In this document: positions 8,980-16,822 of the stretch, piece after piece | Numbering within the stretch: the first letter of the stretch is position 1 | Layout: every line of letters starts with the position of its first letter | Origin: Flavobacterium sp. 140616W15 | GTDB taxonomy: Bacteria; Bacteroidota; Bacteroidia; Flavobacteriales; Flavobacteriaceae | Assembly (NCBI RefSeq): GCF_003668995.1 | Contig: NZ_CP033068.1 | Coordinates: 496,001 to 560,000 of the forward strand | Length of the DNA: 64,000 bases | Direction: 5' to 3' | The notes under the pieces: model-generated | What the model was told of the DNA's origin: nothing | What the model saw: only the letters and a program-made list of their open reading frames with translations | Database searches by the model: none | Position numbers and translations under genes: made by a program

Positions 8980-9714
8980 ATGAAGCAGTATATCATAAAT
9001 ATTATTTTAATTATAATGCTGTTGGTAATGCAAAATACATATGCGCAAGTGGTTTATACCGAAGTGAAAGCAAAAATTGAAATTGAAAAAATAGAAAATT
9101 TGTTAGCTATTACTGGAACTGTCGAAAATTTAAAATCAGAGTTTAAAAACATCTCTTATAAATTATCAGTTTTAAAAGTAAATAAATCCAATTCTAATCA
9201 ATCCAATAATGCGCAAGATGGTAGAGTTACATTAGAACCAATTCAGAAAGTAAATCTTTCAAAAACACAGGTAAATTTTACCCAAGATGATGAAATAATA
9301 ATCTTGTTATTGATTTATGACGATAATAATGCAGTAATAGGAAAAGATAAAGTAGTTTTTGGTGGAAAAGACGAAGCAAGAATTGCCATTCCAAAACCTA
9401 TTGACGGATTAGAAATGAATGGTATCGTTTCAAACGATACTAAGACTAAGTTGGGCAATGATTTTTACGATTATTTTTATTCAGAATATTCGAAATTAAA
9501 AATCAAATCACATAAGATCGTTACAGTTCGAGAAGAATTAACCTTCGGAAGAACAACTAGGATAATGATAGATGTTGATGGAGAAATAATTGATGAATTT
9601 ATTTCAAGACCAGATGAAGAGTTTTTAAAATACATGGCCGAATCGTCATCGGCTAAACTTTTTAAGTATTTTAAAAGTATCGAACGACAAAATAAGTTTA
9701 TCTCTCAGTATTAA
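8980..9714 (+). CDS. csgE: CsgE-like curli secretion factor fused to a CsgH/CsgC-like domain
   Basis: A periplasmic protein of 244 residues with signal peptide 1-23 (ends NTYAQ). The C-terminal part (about 140-235) resembles CsgE, the cap of the CsgG secretion channel: it begins GLEMNGIVSNDTKTKLG and continues with FYDYFYSEY and TVREELTFGRTTRIMI. The N-terminal part (about 25-128) looks like the small beta-sandwich proteins CsgC/CsgH, which keep curlin from aggregating in the periplasm, with patterns such as AQDGRVTLEP and a terminal DKVVF. Classical CsgE is about 130 residues, so the length alone argues for a fusion. The CsgE call is firm; the CsgH assignment is from pattern and position. 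Confidence 0.82.
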   Translation: MKQYIINIILIIMLLVMQNTYAQVVYTEVKAKIEIEKIENLLAITGTVENLKSEFKNISYKLSVLKVNKSNSNQSNNAQDGRVTLEPIQKVNLSKTQVNFTQDDEIIILLLIYDDNNAVIGKDKVVFGGKDEARIAIPKPIDGLEMNGIVSNDTKTKLGNDFYDYFYSEYSKLKIKSHKIVTVREELTFGRTTRIMIDVDGEIIDEFISRPDEEFLKYMAESSSAKLFKYFKSIERQNKFISQY

Positions 9715-9795
9715 GTTGTGCATTTAATTAGTTGACTTTCGAATAGATTAATTGAATGTTTTTTGACCGTTATTTTTAACCCTAAAAATACCAAA

Positions 9796-10242
9796 ATGAA
9801 GACAATAACTTTACTATTTTGTTTACTAGGAATTTGTTTTACTTCAGTTGCGCAAGATTTAGCATACAAACCTATCAATCCAGCTTTTGGTGGAGATACT
9901 TTTAACTACAATTGGTTGCTAAGTTCGGCGCAAGCGCAAAATGACTACAAAGAAGATAAAACTACAGGATTCGAACAAAAATCAGATTTACAACGTTTCA
10001 AAGAAAATCTCAATAATCAGTTACTTAACAAGCTATCAAATTCTTTATTTGAAGATCAGTTTGGTACTGGAACAGGCACTGGTATCGGTACTGGAACAGG
10101 CACAGGAGGAGGAATTAAACCGGGATCTTATGTCTTTGGAACGCTCTCTGTAGATGTTTACCCGTCTAATTTAGGACTAGTTGTAGATATCTTGGATATA
10201 GAAACTGGTGAGCAAACTCAGGTAATAGTTCCTGGAAATTAA
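9796..10242 (+). CDS. csgF: CsgF-like curli assembly factor
   Basis: Exported protein of 148 residues with signal peptide 1-20 (ends TSVAQ). The mature N-terminus, LAYKPINPAFGGDTFNYNWLLSSAQAQND, has the hallmark of CsgF (NPxFGG...LLxSAQAQN), the part that inserts into the CsgG pore and links secretion to nucleation at the cell surface. A Gly-Thr linker (about residues 92-108), encoded by an imperfect GGTACTGGAACAGGC-type DNA repeat, separates it from the C-terminal beta domain with the pattern SVDVYPSNLGLVVDIL. The ATG at 9796 is chosen because it starts the signal peptide; the in-frame codon at 9763 does not. Confidence 0.88.
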   Translation: MKTITLLFCLLGICFTSVAQDLAYKPINPAFGGDTFNYNWLLSSAQAQNDYKEDKTTGFEQKSDLQRFKENLNNQLLNKLSNSLFEDQFGTGTGTGIGTGTGTGGGIKPGSYVFGTLSVDVYPSNLGLVVDILDIETGEQTQVIVPGN

Positions 10243-10316
10243 TAAGCTCACCTTCTTATCGCTTAGTAATAAGTTATACATTTTTTATCACTAATTAAGT
10301 TAATAAAAAATCACTT

Positions 10317-11702
10317 ATGAATCAAAAATCACTTTTTGGAGTTCTAGTAGTTCTTTTATTCTCAGGTTGTGGTGCCTATTTTAATCAACCAGTTGGAGTA
10401 CAAAAAGCTATTTATGGAGAGAATACACCAGCCACCTCGGCATTAACCAATATTCCTAAACCTAAAGAACAAATTGTTGTTGGGGTGTATAAATTTAAGG
10501 ATCAAACAGGACAGTACAAAGCTATCGAACAAGGAAGCACATTTAGTACAGCAGTTACACAAGGAGCTACTTCTATTTTAATAAAAGCACTTGAGGACTC
10601 AAAATGGTTTATTCCAATTGAACGTGAAAACTTGGGGAATTTACTTAATGAAAGAAACATCATTAGATCTACAAGGCAAGAGTATTCTACTAAACCTAAT
10701 GAAAAAGAAGCCCCATTAACGCCTCTTTTATTTGCAGGAGTTTTGCTTGAAGGAGGTATTATATCCTACGACACAAATATAATTACAGGAGGTTTTGGTG
10801 CTCGATATTTTGGAGCAGGAGCTTCTGTAAGATATAGACAAGATAGAGTTACTGTTTATCTAAGACTAGTTTCAACATCAAATGGTAAAATCTTAAATAC
10901 CGTTTATGTTTCCAAAACGATTTTATCGCAAAGTGTCGATGCCAATTTATTTCGATATGTAAACCTAAACAGACTTCTGGAAGTCGAAACAGGTTTTACC
11001 CGAAATGAGCCGATACAATTAGCCGTTACCGAAGCTATCGAAAAAGCAGTTGAGGGACTCATTGTAGATGGAATTAAAGATAAACTTTGGGAAGTAGATG
11101 CGCCACAAGTTCAGGTAGATAATTTTGTTGCTGGCTATGATAATGAAAAAAGCGAAGCCGATTTAGCACAACTTTATGGAAGGAATCTTACCGAGAGAAG
11201 AGGACGATTTGGGATCGAACTAGCAGGTGGTGCAACATATATGCAAGGTGATTATCCTAATCCAGTTGCAAAACCAATGGCAAGAGGTGCAGTAAAATTC
11301 TTCTTTACCCCGGCTTTTGATATTAGTGCGTCTACAAATGTTTTTAAACTAGGTAATAAAAACAAGTTAGATGTAGGATATGCAACACTAGATCTTAATC
11401 TAGAATTGTCAATACTGCCTCACGATGTATTTACGCCTTTTATTTTTGGAGGAGCAGGTGTAGGATTTAATTCTAAGTATAAAAATATGCATACAAAAGT
11501 TCAATTTGGTGGAGGGCTAGAGTATCTGGTAACGAGCAATTTTGGTGTAAAAGTGTACGGAGAATACAATGTAAATTTTACAGATATGATAGATTATGTT
11601 GATAGTGGTGTCAGGGACGATTTTTATTGGCGGTTTGGTTTAGGGGTGACCTATTATTTCCCAAAGAACTATCATAAAAAAAGAAAATGTAAGTTTTCTT
11701 AA
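10317..11702 (+). CDS. csgG: CsgG curli secretion channel with C-terminal beta-barrel domain
   Basis: Outer-membrane lipoprotein that forms the curli export pore. A lipobox (LLFSGC, Cys18) is followed by the CsgG core (about 25-265) with VGVYKFKDQTGQYK, FIPIERENLGNLLNERNIIR, a long LLEGGIISYDTNIITGGFGARYFG segment and the amphipathic strands RVTVYLRLVSTSNGKIL. E. coli CsgG is 277 residues; this one has 461. The extra part (about 290-455) has alternating strands and reads like a small OmpA/OmpW-type barrel: FGIELAGGATYMQGDY, FIFGGAGVGFN and a terminal FGLGVTYYF. A second barrel could anchor or gate the pore. The gene is 74 nt after csgF. Confidence 0.9.
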   Translation: MNQKSLFGVLVVLLFSGCGAYFNQPVGVQKAIYGENTPATSALTNIPKPKEQIVVGVYKFKDQTGQYKAIEQGSTFSTAVTQGATSILIKALEDSKWFIPIERENLGNLLNERNIIRSTRQEYSTKPNEKEAPLTPLLFAGVLLEGGIISYDTNIITGGFGARYFGAGASVRYRQDRVTVYLRLVSTSNGKILNTVYVSKTILSQSVDANLFRYVNLNRLLEVETGFTRNEPIQLAVTEAIEKAVEGLIVDGIKDKLWEVDAPQVQVDNFVAGYDNEKSEADLAQLYGRNLTERRGRFGIELAGGATYMQGDYPNPVAKPMARGAVKFFFTPAFDISASTNVFKLGNKNKLDVGYATLDLNLELSILPHDVFTPFIFGGAGVGFNSKYKNMHTKVQFGGGLEYLVTSNFGVKVYGEYNVNFTDMIDYVDSGVRDDFYWRFGLGVTYYFPKNYHKKRKCKFS

Positions 11703-11776
11703 GGATAATAAAAATATTTCATTCGAAAAATCAGATCGAATAAACTTGATAAAAGTCTAATAAATAAAATCTACAA

Positions 11777-13267
11777 ATGAAAATAGGATTAAGAATTTTA
11801 GTGTGTTTTATTCTTTTGATTTCTTGTAGTGAAGAACAATTGAAGGATGGAGCAAGTGGAACTGTAAAAGGAAGAGTCGTCGAGTCGGGAACGTTTACGC
11901 CTGTAGAAAATGTACGCGTATCTTCAAGTCCTGCGACAAGTACAGTATTTACAGATAAAGACGGTTATTTTACTCTAGAGGGCGTGTTGGCTGGAGATTA
12001 CTCCTTTCAGGCTCAAAAAGACGGCTATATTGCCAGATTTGAACCGGCAAAAGTTACTGCCGATGCTACAGTACAAGTTATATTTGAATTAGAAATTTCT
12101 ACTGCAAATAATAAACCGCCAGAAATTCCGGTGCTAACAGCTCCAGCTGATAATGCAAAAGATCAGGCGCTGAGTTTAAATTTAACATGGACAGCTACCG
12201 ATAAAGAATCAGATGTTTTAACCTATACTGTTACTATAAAAAATGGAACGACAGATGAGGTTAAAACATATACAGATCTCAAAACAACAACTTTGGCAAT
12301 AAAAGATTTAAGCTATAGTACAAAATACTATTGGCAAGTAGCAGTTTCTGATGGGATTAATAAACCAACTAATAGTGTAACCAATTCATTTACAACTTTA
12401 GCATTTCCAAATCCGAGGTTTTTGTATGTAAAAAAAGTAAATAACAACAACGTTATATATACTGCAGACGAAGCAGGAAACCAGTTACAATTAACATCTT
12501 CAAATGTTAATAGTTTTAGACCAAGAAAAAACTTAAGTGTAAATAAAATTGCGTACCTTAGCTCTGATGGTTCTCAAAATCAGATATATACAATGAATCC
12601 AGATGGCTCAGGAGTATTTAAAGTTACAAATTATGTACCTGTTGCAGGATTTAATATGGAGTTTGTAAATTATTGCTGGAATACGAATGGAAGCCAGATA
12701 ATTTATCCAAATTTTGATAAATTATATCGTATAGATTCAGATGGAGGAGGACTTGTACAATTATTTCAAACGCCTAACGGAAAGTTCATATCCGAATGCG
12801 ATTGGAGTAAAGATGGTAGCCAAATAGCACTAAAAGTCAATGATAGATCAGGATATAATGTAGAAATTTATGTAATAGATATGTCGGGAACAGTTTTATA
12901 TACCGTGCAAACAGGTTTAAGCGGAGCAGCAAGTGGATTGAATGTTTCTGTAGATAATCAGAGAGTTATTTTTACAAGAGATGTTTCCGGTTTTGAGAAT
13001 TCAACGTATCGAAGATTAGATTCACGAATTTTTATGTACACCCGTTCAACCAATGCAGCAGTAGAGTTAACAACTCAAAAACAGAATGGTTTTAACGATT
13101 TAGATGTTAAATTTTCACCAAATGAAGCCGAAGTCATATTTGTAAATACCTCAAATGACGGAATATCAGCTCAAAACATACAAAAAGTAAGTGTCACTAA
13201 TACAAGTGGTTCCACATCATCAAGAACCACCTTATTTCAAAACGCATCAATGCCCGAATGGAAATAA
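11777..13267 (+). CDS. Surface-type lipoprotein: regulatory-like domain, FN3 and TolB-like propeller
   Basis: A 496-residue lipoprotein with lipobox LLISC (Cys17) followed by SEE, which resembles the acidic signal used for surface export of lipoproteins in Bacteroidota. Domains in order: a carboxypeptidase-regulatory-like beta domain (about 28-105, GTVKGRVVESGT...), a fibronectin type III domain (about 115-207, ending TKYYWQVAVSDG...), then PD40/TolB-like propeller repeats (about 215-495), seen as IYTMNPDGSGVFKVT and LYRIDSDGGGLVQLF. It follows csgG by 74 nt and precedes a terminator, so it appears to be the last gene of the curli operon. Its role is unknown; a fibre-binding or adhesin function is a guess. 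Confidence 0.82.
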   Translation: MKIGLRILVCFILLISCSEEQLKDGASGTVKGRVVESGTFTPVENVRVSSSPATSTVFTDKDGYFTLEGVLAGDYSFQAQKDGYIARFEPAKVTADATVQVIFELEISTANNKPPEIPVLTAPADNAKDQALSLNLTWTATDKESDVLTYTVTIKNGTTDEVKTYTDLKTTTLAIKDLSYSTKYYWQVAVSDGINKPTNSVTNSFTTLAFPNPRFLYVKKVNNNNVIYTADEAGNQLQLTSSNVNSFRPRKNLSVNKIAYLSSDGSQNQIYTMNPDGSGVFKVTNYVPVAGFNMEFVNYCWNTNGSQIIYPNFDKLYRIDSDGGGLVQLFQTPNGKFISECDWSKDGSQIALKVNDRSGYNVEIYVIDMSGTVLYTVQTGLSGAASGLNVSVDNQRVIFTRDVSGFENSTYRRLDSRIFMYTRSTNAAVELTTQKQNGFNDLDVKFSPNEAEVIFVNTSNDGISAQNIQKVSVTNTSGSTSSRTTLFQNASMPEWK

Positions 13268-13305
13268 TCGTGGTATGGATCTAGATTTCCAAACACTTTT
13301 TTTCT

Positions 13306-13345
13306 AAAAATCCGATGAGAGTCTCAAACTTATCGGATTTTTTTA
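13306..13345 (+). terminator. Terminator at the end of the curli operon
   Basis: Arms AAAAATCCGAT and ATCGGATTTTT around a loop of about 15 nt end in a T-run. It lies about 40 nt past the lipoprotein stop codon. Confidence 0.75.
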
Positions 13346-13387
13346 TGTTTCAGACAGCCATAAAACGCAACAATTAAAAAAACTGGT

Positions 13388-13395
13388 TATCTTTG
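13388..13395 (+). promoter_or_regulatory. -7 promoter box of purM
   Basis: TATCTTTG matches TAnnTTTG and is followed by CACGA. It predicts a leader of about 24 nt before the ATG at 13424. Confidence 0.65.
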
Positions 13396-13423
13396 CACGA
13401 CATCAACAACACAAACTAATTTC

Positions 13424-14602
13424 ATGAGTTCAGATTCTAGCAAAAGGTACGCACAAAGAGGAGTTTCGGCATCTAAAGAAGACGTACACAACGCCATAAA
13501 AAACATTGATAAAGGACTGTTTCCACAAGCATTTTGTAAAATTGTCCCAGACTATTTGACCCAAGACGAAGAATATTGTCTTATAATGCATGCCGATGGT
13601 GCAGGTACAAAATCATCTTTGGCCTATATGTATTGGAAAGAAACAGGCGATATATCTGTATGGAAAGGAATTGCACAGGATGCATTAATTATGAACATAG
13701 ATGATTTACTATGTGTAGGAGCAACAGATAATATTTTGCTTTCATCAACAATCGGTAGAAATAAAAATCTAATTCCAGCCGAAGTAATTTCTGCAATCAT
13801 TAATGGAACCGAAGAACTGATAAAAGAGTTAGATACTTTTGGAGTTACCATTCATTCAACAGGAGGAGAAACTGCCGATGTTGGAGATATCGTACGTACA
13901 ATAATTGTAGATTCTACAGTAACAGCACGTATGAAACGTTCAAAAGTAGTAGACAATGCAAATATTAAAGCAGGTGATGTAATTGTAGGATTGGCTTCAT
14001 TTGGTCAGTCAACATACGAGAAAAGCTATAATGGAGGAATGGGAAGTAACGGATTGACATCGGCACGTCATGATGTATTCGGTAAATACTTAGCAACCAA
14101 ATATCCAGAAAGTTTTGATGCAGCAGTTCCCGAAGAATTAATTTATTCAGGACAAGTAAAATTGACCGATGCTGTCGAAAATAGCCCGATAGATGCAGGA
14201 CAATTGGTACTTTCTCCAACGAGAACTTACGCACCAATTATCAAAAAAATATTAGATAAGTATACACCAGAAGAAATTCACGGAATGGTACATTGTAGTG
14301 GAGGAGCGCAGACAAAAATCCTTCATTTCGTACAGAATTTACACATCATAAAAGATAATTTATTTCCAGTTCCACCATTGTTTCAATTAATTCAGGAACA
14401 ATCTAAAACAGATTGGAAAGAAATGTATCAAGTATTTAATTGTGGTCACCGAATGGAATTATACGTTCCTGAAGCGATTGCACAAGATATAATTGCGATT
14501 TCAAAATCATTCAATGTCGATGCACAAATCGTAGGAAGAGTAGAAGCAGCTGACGATAAAAAGCTGACAATTACTAGTGAATACGGTACATTCGAGTATT
14601 AA
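13424..14602 (+). CDS. purM: Phosphoribosylformylglycinamidine cyclo-ligase (AIR synthetase)
   Basis: ATP-dependent ring closure of FGAM to aminoimidazole ribonucleotide in purine synthesis, in the cytoplasm. Motifs of the PurM/ATP-grasp-like fold are visible: MHADGAGTKSS near residue 55, GIAQDALIMNIDDLLCVGA near 84 and STGGETADVGD near 146. At 392 residues it is longer than the E. coli enzyme (345) and diverged in the C-terminal half, as is usual in Bacteroidota. It is monocistronic, with its own promoter between the csg terminator and the start. The family is certain; the specific reaction is very likely from conserved motifs. Confidence 0.9.
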   Translation: MSSDSSKRYAQRGVSASKEDVHNAIKNIDKGLFPQAFCKIVPDYLTQDEEYCLIMHADGAGTKSSLAYMYWKETGDISVWKGIAQDALIMNIDDLLCVGATDNILLSSTIGRNKNLIPAEVISAIINGTEELIKELDTFGVTIHSTGGETADVGDIVRTIIVDSTVTARMKRSKVVDNANIKAGDVIVGLASFGQSTYEKSYNGGMGSNGLTSARHDVFGKYLATKYPESFDAAVPEELIYSGQVKLTDAVENSPIDAGQLVLSPTRTYAPIIKKILDKYTPEEIHGMVHCSGGAQTKILHFVQNLHIIKDNLFPVPPLFQLIQEQSKTDWKEMYQVFNCGHRMELYVPEAIAQDIIAISKSFNVDAQIVGRVEAADDKKLTITSEYGTFEY

Positions 14603-14604
14603 TT

Positions 14605-14800
14605 TTTTTGAAGGTTCAAAGGCTCAAAGGTTCTGAGTTACAAAGGTTTTTATACTGGAGATTACAACAGAACCTTTTTATTAATAATTAGCTTTTTTAG
14701 GAGCTATCCCGATTGCTATCGGGACCCGCTATCCGCTATATCTTTTAGGGCGAACACCGCCCAAAAAGGATGTCGCTACTATCGGGGCTAAAAATCACGT
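14605..14800. repeat. Intergenic dispersed repeats (TCAAAGG and CCCGATTGCTATCGGG elements)
   Basis: Contains AAGGTTCAAAGGCTCAAAGG, also seen as a longer run near 19200, and an imperfect form of the window's 16-bp palindrome, CCCGATTGCTATCGGG at 14708-14723. A segment ending GCTACTATCGGGGC follows. No coding capacity. Confidence 0.65.
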
Positions 14801-14804
14801 TATC

Positions 14805-15161
14805 ATGTACGAATTACTTTTTTGGAAATACTCAGAAGGAATTTATTTAAACCATCACGAAGTCTATGAAGCACTTATCGAAGAGCAAGACGTTGAAGGT
14901 TTAGAGCAACTTCCTGTTACTGTAATCCTAAACAGGATAGGTTCATTGTTCTCTAAATGGGAGAAAGTCGATGACAACAGTTGGAAAAACAAAGAAGGGA
15001 AAGGAGCTTTTCAGGTAATCACTACACCGCAAAGCATCAGGATAGATTGTTACGGAACTGAAGGGAAAGCAATGGATATTCTGGTCAATGCACTAGAAGA
15101 ATTTAAATGTCCACTCTATGATCCGCAAGTTCCAGAACGATATGACGATATGAATGAGTAA
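14805..15161 (+). CDS. Uncharacterised 118-residue cytoplasmic protein
   Basis: I do not recognise this family. The protein has no signal peptide or membrane segment and is acidic at its ends. It reads as an alpha/beta domain: a helical N-terminus (MYELLFWKYSEGIYL, HHEVYEAL) followed by the basic/aromatic strand region SLFSKWEKVDDNSWK and a GAFQVITTPQSIRIDCYG strand pair. Codon use matches its neighbours. It lies 41 nt before a GNAT acetyltransferase gene on the same strand and may be cotranscribed with it. No function can be assigned. Confidence 0.7.
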   Translation: MYELLFWKYSEGIYLNHHEVYEALIEEQDVEGLEQLPVTVILNRIGSLFSKWEKVDDNSWKNKEGKGAFQVITTPQSIRIDCYGTEGKAMDILVNALEEFKCPLYDPQVPERYDDMNE

Positions 15162-15201
15162 TCAAAATTTTAAATAAATTACAAAGCTTATTTTTAACAA
15201 A

Positions 15202-15798
15202 ATGGATTTCAATTTCTCTTACAATGTAGTACTTGAAGACGACTTAGTTTTACTGCGTCCTTTGCAAACAACTGACGTCGAAAATTTATTAGAGATTTCT
15301 CTTAACGAACCAGAAACTTGGGAGTATTCGTTAATTCGTGCCAACGGAAAAGAAAATCTAGAGAATTATATAGCTATTGCATTAAAAGCAAGAGATAATA
15401 AAATTGAATTTCCTTTTATAGTTTTTGATAAGAAATCAGGAAAATACGCAGGAAGTACACGCTTTTACGACATACAGCTTTCGTTCAAAACCTTACAATT
15501 AGGATATACTTGGTACGGTTCAGCATTTAGAGGAACAGGATTAAATAAGCATTGCAAATACTTATTATTGCAATATGCCTTCGAAACCATGGGAATGGAA
15601 CGAGTAGAATTCCGTGCAGACAATAATAACCAACGAAGTGTTGCAGCAATGAAAAGCATCGGCTGTAAAGTTGAAGGAGTTTTACGTAACCATATGCCAA
15701 CCTTTGGCAGTGACGTACGTCGTGATACAATTATCTTGAGTATTGTACGTGAAGAATGGTTCGATGAGGTAAAAGAAAATCTAAGACAAAAGCTGTAA
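15202..15798 (+). CDS. GNAT-family N-acetyltransferase (RimJ/RimL type)
   Basis: A 198-residue cytoplasmic acetyltransferase that transfers the acetyl group of acetyl-CoA to an amine. The RimJ/RimL layout is clear: N-terminal LRPLQTTDVENLLEI, central strand FPFIVFDKKSGKYAGSTRFYDI, the LGYTWYGSAFRGTGLNKHCKYLLLQYAF acetyl-CoA loop region (about 106-133) and the end motif VEFRADNNNQRSVAAMKSIGCKVEGVLRNH. Members act on ribosomal protein N-termini, amino acids or drugs; the substrate here cannot be told. It follows the 118-residue protein closely. Confidence 0.88.
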   Translation: MDFNFSYNVVLEDDLVLLRPLQTTDVENLLEISLNEPETWEYSLIRANGKENLENYIAIALKARDNKIEFPFIVFDKKSGKYAGSTRFYDIQLSFKTLQLGYTWYGSAFRGTGLNKHCKYLLLQYAFETMGMERVEFRADNNNQRSVAAMKSIGCKVEGVLRNHMPTFGSDVRRDTIILSIVREEWFDEVKENLRQKL

Positions 15799-15830
15799 AA
15801 TAAGTTGCTGGTGTGACTGTGGCAGAAAAA

Positions 15831-15949
15831 TTAACCGCAAAGCACGCAAAGTTTTTTTTTCAATTGTGTCATTCTGAGCGGAGTCGAAGAATCATCGGGA
15901 GAAACCCCATAATTTGTGGCGAGAAAATTAACCGCAAAGCACGCAAAGT
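15831..15949. repeat. Pair of direct repeats TTAACCGCAAAGCACGCAAA
   Basis: The 20-mer occurs at 15831 and 15928, flanking a segment with GTCATTCTGAGCGGAGTCG and GGGAGAAACCCCATAAT. The same vocabulary (CCGCAAAGGGCGCA, GAGAAACTCCATAAT) makes up the 255-bp repeats near 2.3-3.5 kb, so this is a dispersed copy of that family. Confidence 0.7.
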
Positions 15950-15968
15950 AAATTAAAAAAATTCGTTG

Positions 15969-16589
15969 CTAACCATCTTTTAATAATACATGCTGTTCTT
16001 TTCTAATTTTGGCAAGTAATTGATCGATATGCGTTTTTATTTTTTGAGGTAGTAAATTCCAGTTTTTGTCTTTTTTAAAACTTCTGCAATAGTCTAAGTC
16101 GCACTCTACAGCTCGTATAACATATTTTTTACCTTTGTAAACAGTTATGATTTTGATACGTCTGATATTATCATCATCTGTTTTGGTACCATAAACAATT
16201 ACAGGGTCAACGTATCCATCGTTGTCTATATCTTGAGTACTGCAGTATTTTGTCCAAAACCAAATAGAAGTTTCTTCTACTTCTGCACTTTCAACTAAGT
16301 CGTTTATAGTCCATTTTATGATATAACCACCATGATCATTTAAGTAACAAACGGCTTCAATTTTGGTGTTTAATGTATCTTTAGATGAGACAACTTTTTG
16401 ATTTTCATTTAAAGTTAGTTCATATACTCCACCTTTATCTTGATATTCATAAGCTCTAAAAACAGGAAATTTACCTCCATCTAAATCTCTTTCGGATATT
16501 TCATTTTCGCTCAGTATTTTGCTTTGCACGGTTTGTGAAAAACTATTTATAGAGTAAAAGAAAACCAATAATAAAATAAGTTTTTTCAT
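15969..16589 (-). CDS. Secreted protein of unknown function (M949_RS01915-like)
   Basis: A 206-residue exported protein with signal peptide 1-19 (ends SINSFSQ). The mature part has features I associate with a family found across Flavobacteriia and sometimes named for surface polysaccharide biosynthesis: a DTLNTKIEAVCYLN segment, SIWFWTKYCSTQDIDNDGYVDPVIVYG with an acidic DxDxDGxxD calcium-binding-like loop near residues 124-132, and a C-terminal KTHIDQLLAKI helix. The name rests on memory of the family and its function is not established. It is transcribed alone from a good -7 box (TATCTTTG, 16615-16622). Confidence 0.72.
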   Translation of the reverse strand: MKKLILLLVFFYSINSFSQTVQSKILSENEISERDLDGGKFPVFRAYEYQDKGGVYELTLNENQKVVSSKDTLNTKIEAVCYLNDHGGYIIKWTINDLVESAEVEETSIWFWTKYCSTQDIDNDGYVDPVIVYGTKTDDDNIRRIKIITVYKGKKYVIRAVECDLDYCRSFKKDKNWNLLPQKIKTHIDQLLAKIRKEQHVLLKDG

Positions 16590-16614
16590 AAGTTAAAATC
16601 CTTTTTTGACTACT

Positions 16615-16622
16615 CAAAGATA
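16615..16622 (-). promoter_or_regulatory. -7 promoter box of the 15969-16589 gene
   Basis: The minus strand reads TATCTTTG, matching TAnnTTTG, 25 nt before the ATG at 16589. Confidence 0.5.
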
Positions 16623-16822
16623 TTCATTTTTAGTTTTATTTTTAAAAAAGTAAGTGATTACAGCATTACAAATACAGAATTAAATTTCATTGATAGAATT
16701 CGCAAAGTAATTTTTTAAAAACCAATATTTATTGTAATTTTCTAACCTGAAAGTTTATTAAATCGTTTTAGTAAAAATATTTCAAGACTATTAACTCACA
16801 ACTATAAATCAAAAAAGACCTA

